Shown: piece after piece, positions 46,798-58,300 of the stretch | Layout: each line of letters opens with the position of its first letter | Position numbering within the stretch: the first letter of the stretch is position 1 | Source: Tricholoma matsutake | Lineage: Eukaryota > Basidiomycota > Agaricomycetes > Agaricales > Tricholomataceae | Assembly (NCBI GenBank): GCA_026075535.2 | Contig: AP026542.1 | Coordinates: 3,162,001-3,226,000 of the forward strand | DNA length: 64,000 bases | Direction of reading: 5' to 3' | Notes under the pieces: generated by a model | What the model saw: the letters and a program-made list of their open reading frames with translations, nothing else | What the model was told of the DNA's origin: nothing | Databases searched by the model: none | Position numbers and translations under genes: made by a program

Positions 46798-49700
46798 CCA
46801 GTCTCACAAAACCTCGAAGCAGCACGACGTGCCATTGCCAAGACCCAAGAAAACCAGAAGAAGAAGCAACTGGAAAAGGGCAAAAACAATGAATGTGACA
46901 GGGCACAATGAATCGTGCAAGAGATGAAGGAACTGCTAACCTCCACAGGGGAGGGAAGCACCGGCAACCAGAACTGGAAAATGGCACTACAAAACAGGAC
47001 AAAGAACCCCCAAAGGGCTACCCCGACATGTGATTATGGAACCCCCAATTATGGTACTACCAAAACGAGAATACCGATCCCCAGGGAGACCCCTCCTCAA
47101 GTAAAGATCAAGGAGGTACCCGACGAGGAACTACTGGCAGATACCGGCATGGAAATACAAGCAATGGAAGAAACCCACGAACAAGATGCGATGGACCTCC
47201 TGATCGCATACGTACGAGGGGAACCAGTCATTGGCATATTTGAGCCACCAGAAGAACCACCCCTGGCCAAGGAACACCGAGAACCCACCCATATGTACAT
47301 ACGGAAAACGAACACGATCTCCAGGATTACAAGAGCCAAGGACTCCCCACGATATATATTCTCGAGAAGCGCATGGATCAGAGCAAAGACATCCATTTCC
47401 CAGCGACTCGCACACGAACAAGATGAGGGGAAGGAGGCCAGCAAACAGACCCTGGATGACTTACTGCCACCGGAATACCAGAAATACAGACAGGTATTTG
47501 AGAAAGCCACATCTGAACGATTCCCAGAATTGAAGCCATGGGACCATGTGATTGACCTGAAGGAAGGCTTTGTACCAAGGGATTGCAAAGTCTACCCACT
47601 GACACTGAAAGAACAAGAGAAACTCAACGAGTTTCTAGATGAAAACCTGGAAAAAGGATATATCCGACCGTCGAAATCACCTATGGCATCCCCGTTCTTC
47701 TTCGTGTCGAAGAAGGACTCTGACACTCTACGACCTTGCCAAGACTATTGCTATCTAAATGAAGGAACAATCTGAAACAACTACCCTCTACCGCTAATCG
47801 GAGATCTTTTGGACAAGCTGAAGGGAGCAAGATTTTTCACAAAGCTCGACATTCAATGGGGATACCATAATGTATGGATAAAGAAAGGAGACAAGTGGAA
47901 GGCAGCATTCAAGACAAACCGAGGGCTATTTGAGCCAATGGTGATGTTCTTTGGGCTGTGCAACTCACCGGTGACATTCCAGGCCATGATGAATAGTGTT
48001 TAAAGGTCCAGTCCAGTCCGGTTTTTGACTTCCAAATGGGGCAACCGGTCTAAGACCAACCTAGATATTGGAGGACCGCAACCGGACCCTTTAGGACCGG
48101 TCCTAATTGGTCCATGGACCAAAAAAAGACTGGTTCGGACCAGTTTTTTGTCATAAAATTTATTGTGCCAAATAACCCATATGTATCTCAACAAATATGA
48201 CCATCACCTCATATATATTACATTAATGGATAGAGATTGTAATGCTACATAGACCGATCCAACATTTAAGCAATTTCATCAAGATTTGACTGAGATATGG
48301 CCAAAACCAAAAGGACATGCATTCAAGTTGCGGTTTGTAGTTTGTAATTTGTAGTTTGTAGTTGCACTCATTTAGGCTGTTGTATAAATAAAATCCCATG
48401 GTACAGATGATTAGGTGTGTTGTTGTTACTTTTATGATGCTATATAGCTGTACAAAAAAAATTATAGCTCAGGTAATAAGCAATGCAATCAAAGTTGTTC
48501 TGATACAACAAAATACTTGTACAAAAATGTTTTTGGTCATATCTCAACCAATTCTTGACCGTTTTTGATGATCCAGGGACCAAAAATAAAAAAATATGTG
48601 TGGGAGTAAGGTCTAACACACGTTGGAATGAGAGACTGGTTGCAACCGGTTTTAACTGGTTTTTCATCGGTCCTACTATATTTTTCAAAACGAAAGACCA
48701 GCAACTGGACTGAAAAAGACCGGTCCATAAATAGACCACTGGTCCGGTCCTAATCGGTCCAGTTCAGTTCAGTTTCAGTCTTTTTTTTGGTCCTACAGAC
48801 TGGACCTTTAAACACTAATGATGAATGACCTCTTCCAAGACATGCTGGACGAAGGATGGCTTGTCATCTACATGGATGACATCCTGATCTTCTCAAAGAT
48901 GGAAGAAGAACACCAGATAAGGACCAAGAGGGTCCTCAAACGACTATGGCAATGCGATCTCTACCTGAAAATAGAGAAGTGCAAATTTAATGTACAGGAA
49001 GTTGATTTCTTAGGCATGATCATCAGGCCCGATGAACTCGCAATGGACAGCATGAAGCTGGCTGGGATCAAGGACTGGCCCATGCCAAGGACAGTGAAGG
49101 ATGTAAGATCCTTCCTAAGATTTGGGAACTTCTATCAAAGATTCATTGGACACTTCATGGATCTAGCCAGACTGCTGAATGATTTGACAAAGAAGAACCA
49201 GAAATTTGAATGGACAAATGGCTGCCAGCAGTCGTTTGATGCGCTGAAAAGGAAATTCAACAAAGCCCCAGTACTGCTGATGCCAGATGCAATGAAACCA
49301 TTTGTGGTGGAATCTGATGCCTCAAAGTTTGCGACAGGCGCGGTACTCAGACAACAGGACGCCAACAGAGACTGGCATCCATGTGGCTATATCTCGCATT
49401 CTTTCAATGAAGCCGAAAGAAATTACGAGATATATGACAGGGAACTACTGGGAGTGATCCGAGCGCTAGAGACATGGAGACACTACCTACAGGGGACACT
49501 GTTCCCTGTGACGGTACTGTCCGATCACAAGAACCTGACGTATGTCCATCAGGCACAAAAACTGAACTGACGATGGGCTAGATGGAGCATCTACCTGTCA
49601 CAATTTGACCTGAAGCTACAACACGTACCCGGATCACAGATGGTACAATCTGATGCCCTATTGAGGAGAGCAGATCATATAGCTGAAGAAGACACCGATA

Positions 49701-51196
49701 ACGAGGACAAGACCATCCTCACCGATGAACTATTTGTGAAAATGATCGATGCTGAACTCCAGGGAGCCCTGGTCTCAGCAATAATGAAGGACGACCTCGT
49801 AAATGAAGCTTTACAAGCCCTGAAGAACAACGGAACTCCCCCAATCAAGTCTGCATTGGAGGACTGGAAATTCAAAGACGGCCTGCTCTTTTTCAAAGAC
49901 AGGTGCTATGTGCCACAGGGCGAAACCCTCCGCCGAGCAATCATATGGAAATACCATGATAGCATCATGACAGGACACCCTGGACAATGGCAAACGATTG
50001 AACTGATCCGACGAGACTACTGGTGGCCAGGAATGGCCAACTTCATAAAGAAATATGTCGAAGGCTGCGCAAAGTGCCAGCAAATGAAGATCAACACCCA
50101 CCCAACAACCCCACCCCCAACACCAATTTCATCTGATGCCAGCAGACCATTTGAGCTGGTAACAACAGATTTTATTACAGATCTGCCCATAATAAATGGA
50201 TTTGACTCAATCATGGTTGTGGTAGACCATGGTCTTATGAAAGGGGTAATTTTTATCCCTTGCGTGAAGATGATCGACGCACTTGGCACTGCAGACCTCT
50301 ACCTGTGCCATGTGTACACAAGATTTGGACTCCCCAGAAGCATCATCTCAGACAGAGACCCTTGATTCGCGTCCAAACTCTTCCAAGAACTCGGACGACT
50401 GCTCGGAATCAAGCTATCCATGAGCACTGCCTATCACCCCCAGACCGACGGAGAAACGGAGCGAGTAAACCAAAAACTAGAGGTTTACCTCCACATGTTC
50501 TGTTCGAACAAACCAGAAGATTGGGAGTGTTATCTCCCAATGGCAGAATTCACGCATAATCAGAAGATGCACTCCACAGTAAAACATTCACCATTTTACT
50601 TGATGATGGGATATCAACCACGCGCTATCCCCACCCCATACGAAAAGACGAACGTGCCGGCCACCGAACAGAGAATTCAAGAACTTCTCTCTGCGAGAAG
50701 GGAAGCTCTTGCCACACATGAACTAGCCAGACAGGCTATGGTGGCCCAAACAAAAGGGCGATACGAACCATTCAAGGTTGGAGAACAAGTATGGCTTGAC
50801 TCCAAGAATCTGAAGATTGGCTACCCAACAAGAAAACTGGTGCCAAAACGAGAAGGGCCCTTTGTGATTGAAGATGCCTTGTTGAGAATGACATACCGAT
50901 TGAAACTGCTGCCGAGATGGAAGATCCACCCAGTATTCCATGTGGCTTTACTCACACAATACCATGAGAATGACACTCATGGGCGAAACTTCCTGACTCC
51001 ACCACCCGACCTTGTGGAAGGAGAAAACAAATACGAGGTGGAAGCGATCATTGCACACAAGAAGCACAGCAAGACATGCCATTACCTCGTGAAATGGGTT
51101 GACTACCCGACATCCGAAAACACATGGGAACCCAAATCGAACCTGAAGAATGCCCCTGAGATCCTGACAGTATATAAGAAGAGGTACCATCCCTGA
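46798..51196 (+). pseudogene. Ty3-C pol (RT-RNase H-integrase-chromodomain), interrupted
   Basis: An acidic linker leads to RT ([17 protein letters not shown], 47660; [11 protein letters not shown]). The hAT-like element sits between QAMMN and DLFQDML, after which YMDDILIFS (48870) is intact. Then follow RNase H ([26 protein letters not shown]), integrase (HDSIMTGHPGQW; TTDFITDLP; SDRDP; DGETERVNQ) and a chromodomain (YLVKWVDYPTSENTWEPKSN) ending at the TGA at 51194. In-frame TGA codons at 47776, 49567 and 50363 are all at places where Arg CGA is expected. Removing the hAT insert plus one 8-bp duplication keeps the frame. The copy has more CpG than A2, so it is fairly young. Confidence 0.9.
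47994..48817. mobile_element. hAT-like non-autonomous element hAT-1 (824 bp)
   Basis: Perfect terminal inverted repeats of 20 bp, TAGTGTTTAAAGGTCCAGTC, are flanked by a perfect 8-bp duplication ATGATGAA (47986-47993, 48818-48825). The 8-bp duplication and TAGTG end point to the hAT superfamily. Subterminal sequence is full of GGTCC/CCGGTCC repeats in both orientations. There is no transposase. It is inserted in Ty3-C RT and related to hAT-2 at 55962. Confidence 0.9.
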
Positions 51197-51820
51197 CGAG
51201 AACCCAAGAAACCCCCACTATCTGAACCAAACGACACCCCTGATACCCCCTAAATGGCAATTGACCCACTGAACGTTGACGCCCTTCACGTTCACTCCCA
51301 CCCCCACCCCCTTTCAATAAAGAACAAATACGAGAAGAACATGGTGACTGGACGACGAGTCATTGACCAGTCACCAAGAATGAACAGACTGCCGGGGCAA
51401 CCCTCTTGGGAATGCCCGCACGGAATCACATTCTGGATAAACAGAGACAACTGGATAAAGAGAATATCCTTGACTTGCCCAACATGCTGCCTCTATGCGT
51501 GAAGGAGCATGAAAATGGATTTGACCTGGGTAAAAGCACAATTTGAGGAGTGGTGCTTCGAAGAAGAGTTAGACGGCAGAGACTATCTCCCTGAACAATT
51601 TGTTGTCGACCACAATGGTCTGACCCCAGGCAGGAGACCACTAGCAGGGATTAGCCCACTACTGTGGAATGACCTTCAGTGGAACACCCACTACGACAAA
51701 GAAAGCAGATTCGAGCTGGCAAGGCAGCTCTTATTTGGACGACATGGAGAACTGGGGACATTGCTGCGTTCCAGCCAACACCCCCATACACCAACACCCC
51801 AGACCACTGAGCACAACTAG
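51197..51820 (+). pseudogene. Ty3-C: coding-like extension downstream of the chromodomain
   Basis: After the chromodomain stop at 51194 the same frame is mostly open to 51820, broken by three stops (51194, 51251 and 51500). It includes a segment with paired cysteines and aromatics (WECPHGITFWINRDNW, then TCPTCC) and an acidic/aromatic segment (FEEWCFEEELDGRDYLPEQF). It is not recognised. It may be a C-terminal extension of pol or a separate small ORF of this family. Confidence 0.5.
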
Positions 51821-51831
51821 GTGTGAACTGA

Positions 51832-52074
51832 CTGTCTGCAAAGATGTCAAACTACCGATTGTCCACAAAGACGTTAAACTACCAATGGTCTGCAAAGACG
51901 TTAAACTACTGATTGTCCGCAAAGACATTAAACTAGCGATCATCCACAAAGACATTAAACTAGCGATTGTCCGCAAAGATGTTAAACTACTGATCGTCCG
52001 CAAAGACGTTAAACTACTGACTGTCCACAAAGACGTTAAACTAGCGATCATCCACAAAGATGTAAAACTACAGT
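51832..52074 (+). repeat. 27-bp tandem repeat, 9 copies, encodes a 9-residue repeat
   Basis: Nine contiguous 27-bp units have a consensus close to GTCCACAAAGACGTTAAACT plus ACTGATT. One frame (51669-52076) is open through all copies and reads VxKDVKLxI repeated. Unit differences are mostly C/T and G/A. It lies between the pol extension and the polypurine tract of Ty3-C. Confidence 0.85.
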
Positions 52075-52331
52075 GATTACCCTTGATACTGTGCAAACCC
52101 TACACACCCCTCCCCCTTCTGATGACACCACCAACTCTTTGACACCACTGCTAAAGGCAGTATAAAACAAAAAGAACCTGATCACGGTCCAAGTGTGGAC
52201 ATGAACGATTCCTCCATCATACCCCTTGACCCTGACCCACCCACATAACTGGACCACGCCCAATCAGACCACGAAGGAGAGACGAAGATTTAGGTCGAAG
52301 TGTAAATTTTTTGACCATAGTGGGGGGGTAA

Positions 52332-53099
52332 TGTTACAATTTTCCTTGTAACTCATGGAACCCAACCGACCCGACCGACCTGATGATCCCCTCCAGACAG
52401 GAGGCACCCCATGATTCATGCCTAGGGCATGTCCTTGACACCAGACACACGCATGACGCATGCCAACTGCATGCATTCGATCCCCTTCCCGTGGAAGGCA
52501 CCCTTGACGCATGGTGACTCCATGCACCCGAACCCACTCCCACACATGCTGTGATACAACAGCCTCTTGACATGAGGTCTGTGACATCGGACTCTCATGA
52601 TCAACATGCTGTGCCGCAGCATGTCCTTGACATCGGATCCTTGACATCAGATCCATGACATCGAACGCCTCATGCTAGGCATGAGGCTTATCTCTTATTG
52701 TTTCCTGACATGCTGTGCTGCAGCACTCTGTGACATCGGATGCCTCATGCAAGGCATGAGGCCTATTGTTTCTATTCTTACTTGATACACATCTATCTTT
52801 CCGATTGGATGATAAGGACCTCCCTCGTAGTATAAGTACTGCAACTCATAGTAGGGATGTCCTTAGTTTAGATCTAGGCAATTAACAGCCTTAACTTGCA
52901 ACTTGCGAACTTACTTGAAACCACTAAGGAAGCCCCTTAGTGTGTGAACCTGAATGACTCTACGCAGAAGCCCTGCTAGAGTGCACTACTTATCTTACGT
53001 TGGACGCTCTGAGTAAGACTAGTGCCGAATGACTCGTCGAGGAAGCACCTCGTCGAACAACATCGACTAGATCGAGTGGTTGAGGCTTCGCCCTTAACA
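52332..53099 (+). repeat. 3' LTR of Ty3-C (768 bp)
   Basis: It begins TGTTACAATT after GGGGGGGTAA and is taken to end at CCCTTAACA; the inverted ends are TGTTA and TAACA. TATAAG at 52831-52836 is a promoter candidate. Two 21-bp hairpins with GCCTCATGC/GCATGAGGC arms lie at 52667-52687 and 52742-52762. No second LTR is available, so the right end is less certain. Confidence 0.75.
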
Positions 53100-53299
53100 C
53101 TGACCACCCCTCTCAACATGCCTGTTTGTGGTGTGGCTCCACTGATCATGGAGCTTGCACATGAAAGTGTCTTAGAGGTGTCATCAACACCTAAACTCTT
53201 CTTGGAAATGCCTCTCGCATTGCCTCCACTTTGCAGAGACTGGCAATCTCCATCTCTTGACACAAATTTGAATGTTTGCCTCATGTTTACTTTGACAAC

Positions 53300-55360
53300 C
53301 TCCAAATAGAAGAACCATGACGATCATGACTATGCAAAAATCCAAACACCATATTTGGCTTTTCATTTCCAAATCTTTCTTGAATGCGTGCAACTTCTCT
53401 CTTGTTACCCAGAACTCCCTTTCAAGCTTACAAATGGCTTTCCCATCGGCAATCTCACTTCACTCAATCAGACTTTTGCTCCCTCCAATCTTCCTGGTGC
53501 AAATCTTCACACTGATACAATCCACACATACATCGCTGAAGAACTTTGTTGTGGTTGGTTCTCTGGTCCCTTCACTCAAGAGGAACTTGAGCACAAGATT
53601 GGACCTTTCCTCTCATCAACTGTTGCAGGTGGCTACCAAAGAAGGTGCACCTGGTGAACCTACCAAGTACTGCATATGTTGACACCTATCATACAAGGGA
53701 AAAGCTCAAACCTCTATCAATGACGAGATCAATTTGGATGACTATCCCATGCATTGGGGGAAAGCAACTGACATTGCTGAAATTGTATGTCTATCTGACA
53801 TTCTCTTTTACTCCCTCATGTTGCACAACACATCTTGTATGCTCATAATACATCCCTTGTTTATGTGCTTCTCATTCTCCCTCCTCTCTCTCATCTCATA
53901 TGTGCATCTCTCACATCTCTCACACCCATACCACATCTCACTCTCCTGGGTGTTCATGATCTCCTCATCTATTGTTTCCATAACGATGATTATTGTTTTC
54001 CTTTTCTCTACTCTGGCAATGGAAGTTATTTGTGTGACACGGGCCCATACCTGTGACTCATTTGAAGGACACCGTTGTTGAGACTAGGGACTCTCTACAT
54101 TCTCTTCTCGTTCCTCCAAGTCATGATAAAATAATCTGACATAAATCTTTCCCAGGTGGCCACTGTGCCCCTAGGATCTCAGGCTGCCACGTTGGACATG
54201 GAAGGTGCCTATCACACAATCCCCGTCAAACCCAATCACAAGTGGTACCTCATTGTACATTTTGATGGTGTTTTACATTGATCATGACGTCCCATTTGGA
54301 CTTGCCTCTGCCTCAGGTCTCCAGGGTGAAGTAGCCGATGCTACTGTTGATATCTGGGAGCATCACAACATCTCTCTGGCAGTCAAGTGGGTTGACAACT
54401 TCAGCATCTTCCATTTCCCCAAGGCTGACGGTATTCTCCACAGGATCAGTGATGGTGTCAAATACACATATGGTTACAATCTCACTTACATCAAATCTGT
54501 AATAGCCCCATCCCTTGGCATGAGGACAAGGGTCAGGAGTTTTTGGACATCTTTGCATATTTGGGCTTCCATTGGGATCTCCCCAACAGGACCATCTCTC
54601 TCCCCGACCTCAAACGTAAAAAATACATACATAAACTTTCACTCTTTATTTCAGCATGTGAGCACAGGCAGGTGCTCAAGGTGCACACTGAGAGTGTCAT
54701 AGGCACACTCTTGCACATCACCTTTGTGTATCGGTGTGGATGCTCCTAGATGTCCAACCTCTACAAATGGCTTACGTCTTTCCTCAATGACTATGTTCCC
54801 CGCTGGATCACATCTTCCACCCTCATGGACCTCTGGTGGTGGTTCACACTTCTCTTGCAAAATCAGGTTCCACAATTTCTTGCTCCAGGGGGTCCCACTC
54901 GGGATTATAATATCTGGGTTGATGCATCAACAGAATGGGGCATTGGACTACTCTGGGGTGCTCATTGGGGTGCATGGCAGTTGCTTGATGGATGGAGAGG
55001 TCAAAGCAGGGACATCGGATGGCTTGAAGGGGTTGCTGTCAAACTTGCTATCCTGGCCATGAGGGTGATGGGCATCCACAATGCCGATGTCCTTATCCAG
55101 AGTGACAATGAGGGCGTTATTGGTGCTTTTTCAAAGAGCTGATGCTCCAACTTCATGACAAACCTTTCAATTCATTGCTCTGATGAAGTATACAACAATG
55201 TGGTCATCTCAGCTACACTCATTTATGTAAATACCATTGATAACCTTGCAGATCCTATCTCCTGTGGTTTCCTCCCTCCATCATCACAAATATTCCCTTT
55301 ACCAATCCCCCTCCCCATCCTGCTCCTTACCTTCATCTCCCATGTTGCAATCTGATCACC
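53300..55360 (+). pseudogene. DIRS-like reverse transcriptase and RNase H, decayed
   Basis: The order is LPFKLTNGFPIGN and SGPFTQEELEHKIGPF (53400-53620), DYPMHWGKATDIAEI, a putative intron (53785-54155), GSQAATLDMEGAYHTIPV (54175), FYIDHDVPFGLASASG and KWVDNFSIF, where the usual DD is DN. RNase H follows from about 54900: DYNIWVDASTEWGIG, IQSDNEGVIGAFSKS and IDNLADPISCGFLP. At least two frameshifts (near 53650 and 54270) and several stops break the frame. The same order and an intron at this place are known to me from annotated basidiomycete proteins of this type; that comparison is from memory. Confidence 0.8.
53785..54155 (+). other. Putative intron in the DIRS-like RT (371 nt)
   Basis: Donor GTATGT at 53785, branch-like AATCTGACATA near 54133 and acceptor TTTCCCAG at 54155. 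Removal joins KATDIAEI to VATVPLGSQAATLDM, which restores a continuous RT. Within it no RT-like sequence is found. Confidence 0.6.
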
Positions 55361-56989
55361 TCACTACTTTTCTCAAAGGAGTAGATGTGCTGGCACAGGC
55401 TGCCACATTCTACGCCAATGCACCTTCTCCAGACATCTGTTAATTAGCATTATTACCTGCTGATGGCCATATTCATATTCTGTGCATGCGCAAGGATGCT
55501 CGCTTGACTTCCTCCTCTCATCGTCCTAATGTTCTTGTGAGTGAATGTGTACTTCGTTGGATGACTCCCCACTCTGAGAAATTCCAAAGCTCTCTCGAGG
55601 CAGAGCTTCCATCCTCATCCATTCTCAAACTATTTCAAGTTATGCTTTTTTCTCTTGACAAAAATACTCGCAGCAACTATGGCACAGGACTCCTCCATTT
55701 TACTCAATATTGTGATGCTCACTCCATTTCAGAACACAGTTGCATGCCAGCATCCGAAATCTTACTCCCCACCTTCTCAGCCTCTGCAGCTGGTTTTGTA
55801 TCAGAGAGCATACTCAACAACTGGTTGGCAGGGCTCCAGAGTATTGGCATGTCGTCAATGGTGCCACATGGCATGGTTCTGACATGCTCCACCATGTTTG
55901 TTGTGGATTTGCAAAGCTCGTCCCTCCAAGCTCAATGGGCAAAGCATCCACCGGTGACCATTAGTGCTTGAAAGTCCAGTCTGGTCCTGGTTTTTTGCCC
56001 TTGTGGGCTTGAACCAAGGACTGAACCGGTCCTATAATATTTAAAATTCTACATAACCACAGACTGAACCACTCAGAACTGGTTCTGAGCGGTCCATCTG
56101 CAGTTCTCAACCGGTGATGATACTCAACCTGGAAACCCAAACAAAACCCACAAAATGGCTTCAGATGGTATAACACGAGTCAGAGGAAGGTTGCAAGGCC
56201 CTCTAGATGTCACCTGTCAGACCAACCGTCAAATAGTCATTAAACAACTGCTTGTCGAAGCAGTTTGAGGCTAAAAGAATGTGTTTTGAGACTTTGCAAT
56301 GATTTTCAAGGTGTTGCAATGATTTTCGAGACTTTGCAATGATTTTCGAGATGTTGCAATATCTTTCGAAGAGGTTTCAAGGAATTTCGAGTGTGCAGAT
56401 ATGTTCAGATGCAAGATCAGGGGACTAGACGAGTAGTAGAAGTGACGAAAAGGCTAATCGAGGGAAGCGAGAGCGAAAATAGCATAATGCAAGGAATTTC
56501 AAGGAATTTCAAGGAAGTTTAGCATAAAACACCAAACTTCGGACTGAATAAGACTTAACTGTACTCTCAAATCACTGTGATCTGGGAGGAAGACGACGAC
56601 TTTCTTGTTTTTCTTTGTATCTAGTACATCTTTTTATATAAAATAAAGAAAGTACCTAAAAAGGCTAGAGAACATGAGGCAAACATGTGGAAAACTCGAG
56701 GCAAAAGACAATATAAGTATATCAGAACAATAAAGCGAGCCTAGAAGGGGTGAATATAACACATGATGAAGAAATAATAAGAAAGAATAGCTAAAACCCG
56801 ACTGTCCTTGTTATAAATTGAATAAAAGATCAGAAACTGCTTTGAGCAAATTGTATGCATGCACATGTGGTCGAAATGTGTTCGATATATGCGATATAGT
56901 GCCCCATGTGTCCAGCATGCGTCCGAAGATCGTTCGAACAAGAAATACTGTGTCTGACGATGTTTTTCGAGGTTCAATGTTGTTCGAGA

Positions 56990-57610
56990 GCGTTCAATAC
57001 AATGCTCGACAATGCTTGATGATGTTCACGATGCTCGACGATGTTCGATCATGTTCGATACAATCCTTGATGATGTTCGACCACGTTTGACGCTTGACAA
57101 TGCTCGACAATGTTCGATCGTGTTCAATACGATGCTCGACAATGTTCGATCGTGTTTGATACAATGCTTGACAATGTTTGATCGCGTTCGATATGATCCT
57201 CGACAATGTTCAATTGCGTTTGATACGATCCTTGATGATGTTCGATCATGTTCGATATGATCCTCGACGATGTTTGATCCTGTTCAATATGATGCTCGAC
57301 AATGTTCGATCATGTTCAATACGATGCTCGACAATGTTCAATACGATGCTCGACAATGTTTGATACGATGCATGCGATGCTCGATGATGTTTGATATGAT
57401 GCTTGTGATGCTCGATGATGTTCGATACGATGCATGCGATGCTCGATGATGCTCAATACAATGCATGTGATGCTCGACAATGTTCGATACAATGCTCGAT
57501 ACAATGCATGCGATGCTCGACGATGCTCGATGATGCTCGACCGCATTTGATATGATGCTCGTGATGCTCGACAATGTTTGATACGATGCATGCGATGCTC
57601 GACAATGCTT
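56990..57610. repeat. Minisatellite of GATGCTCGACAATGTTCGAT type
   Basis: Short units of roughly 20-31 bp built from GATGCTCGA, CAATGTTCGAT and ATACGATGCATGC repeat in nested fashion for about 620 bp. Variants are almost all C/T or G/A. Open frames on both strands through it are by-products of the repeat. Confidence 0.85.
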
Positions 57611-57839
57611 GCACTCGGTAGACTTGGTCGGGAGTGGTCGCGCTGCTTCTGGGACCTTGTGTGAGTTATCCGATGTGATTAGAATGTGGTCGAAATGGTG
57701 AATCAGCCTTTGAGCCGAGGAGACAACCTATCACCGGTTTCGACCAGTCCTACAAATTATATACCAACTATTTTTTGTAACTAAGATACATACAGAAAAA
57801 AGAACAAAATTAAAAGACAAGAAAACAAGTCCACCCATG

Positions 57840-58300
57840 AGCAGTGGCTCGCGAGGCTGGATGGCAGTGCTGGGGATGACTCGTCAGTAGAAAATGACCC
57901 CTCTGTCTGGTGTTTTGAGCGAGGGAGGGGTGGGTGTTGCATTGTCACCATCTCATGGTCCCCGTTTATACTCGTCGTCATCCCCAATTGTTGTCGTTCA
58001 TCATTGAAGTCCTCTGCTCACCATTCATTGTTGTTGTCCCCTACTTGTCATTCATCATTGTCATTCATCATTGTCATTGTCCCCTGTTTGTCCCCTGTTC
58101 ATTGTCATCCCATTGTTGTTGTTCCCAGTTCATTGTCACTCCATTATCCACCCCACGAGCAGAGGCTCATGGCAGTAGACAGCACCATCGTAGTCATAAA
58201 TATAAATATAGTACCTAAAAACAAACAAAAATGGTAGTTAGATATGTAAAAGACGAAATGATAAACTTACCTGGGCCCAAATGATGTCTTTCATCATTTG
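57840..58300 (-). repeat. Mosaic repeat unit inside hAT-2
   Basis: It shares with 18830-20470 and 36741-37751 the motif CCACCCCACGAGCAG.GGCTC (GAGCAGAGGCTC at 58157-58168; CAGTGGCTCG near 57842), an intron-like stretch on the minus strand (GTAAGT...TTTTTAG, 58270 to 58215, 56 nt) and the hairpin GGGCCCAAATGATG/CATCATTTGG near 58273-58302. No protein is recognised. Confidence 0.6.

Larger units (their letters stand above)
46798..53099 (+). mobile_element. Ty3 element C, plus strand, 5'-truncated
   Basis: This chromodomain Ty3 element lacks its 5' LTR, gag and protease. It runs from a pre-RT linker through RT, RNase H, integrase and chromodomain to an additional 3' region, a polypurine tract (TAGTGGGGGGGTAA) and a 768-bp 3' LTR. 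An hAT-like element interrupts RT at 47994-48817. It meets Ty3-D head to head at about 46797. Confidence 0.88.

Noticed and set aside
51832..52074. Regular direct repeats resembling a CRISPR array
   Set aside because: The 27-bp units are contiguous with no unique spacers, lie inside a eukaryotic retrotransposon and have no Cas genes nearby.
37752..53099. Ty3-D and Ty3-C as one large element with inverted halves
   Set aside because: RT, integrase and LTR sequences belong to different families and run on opposite strands.
57010..57600. Open frames on both strands in the minisatellite as repeat proteins
   Set aside because: Both strands are open because the short unit lacks stops; there is no start context or conserved composition beyond the repeat.
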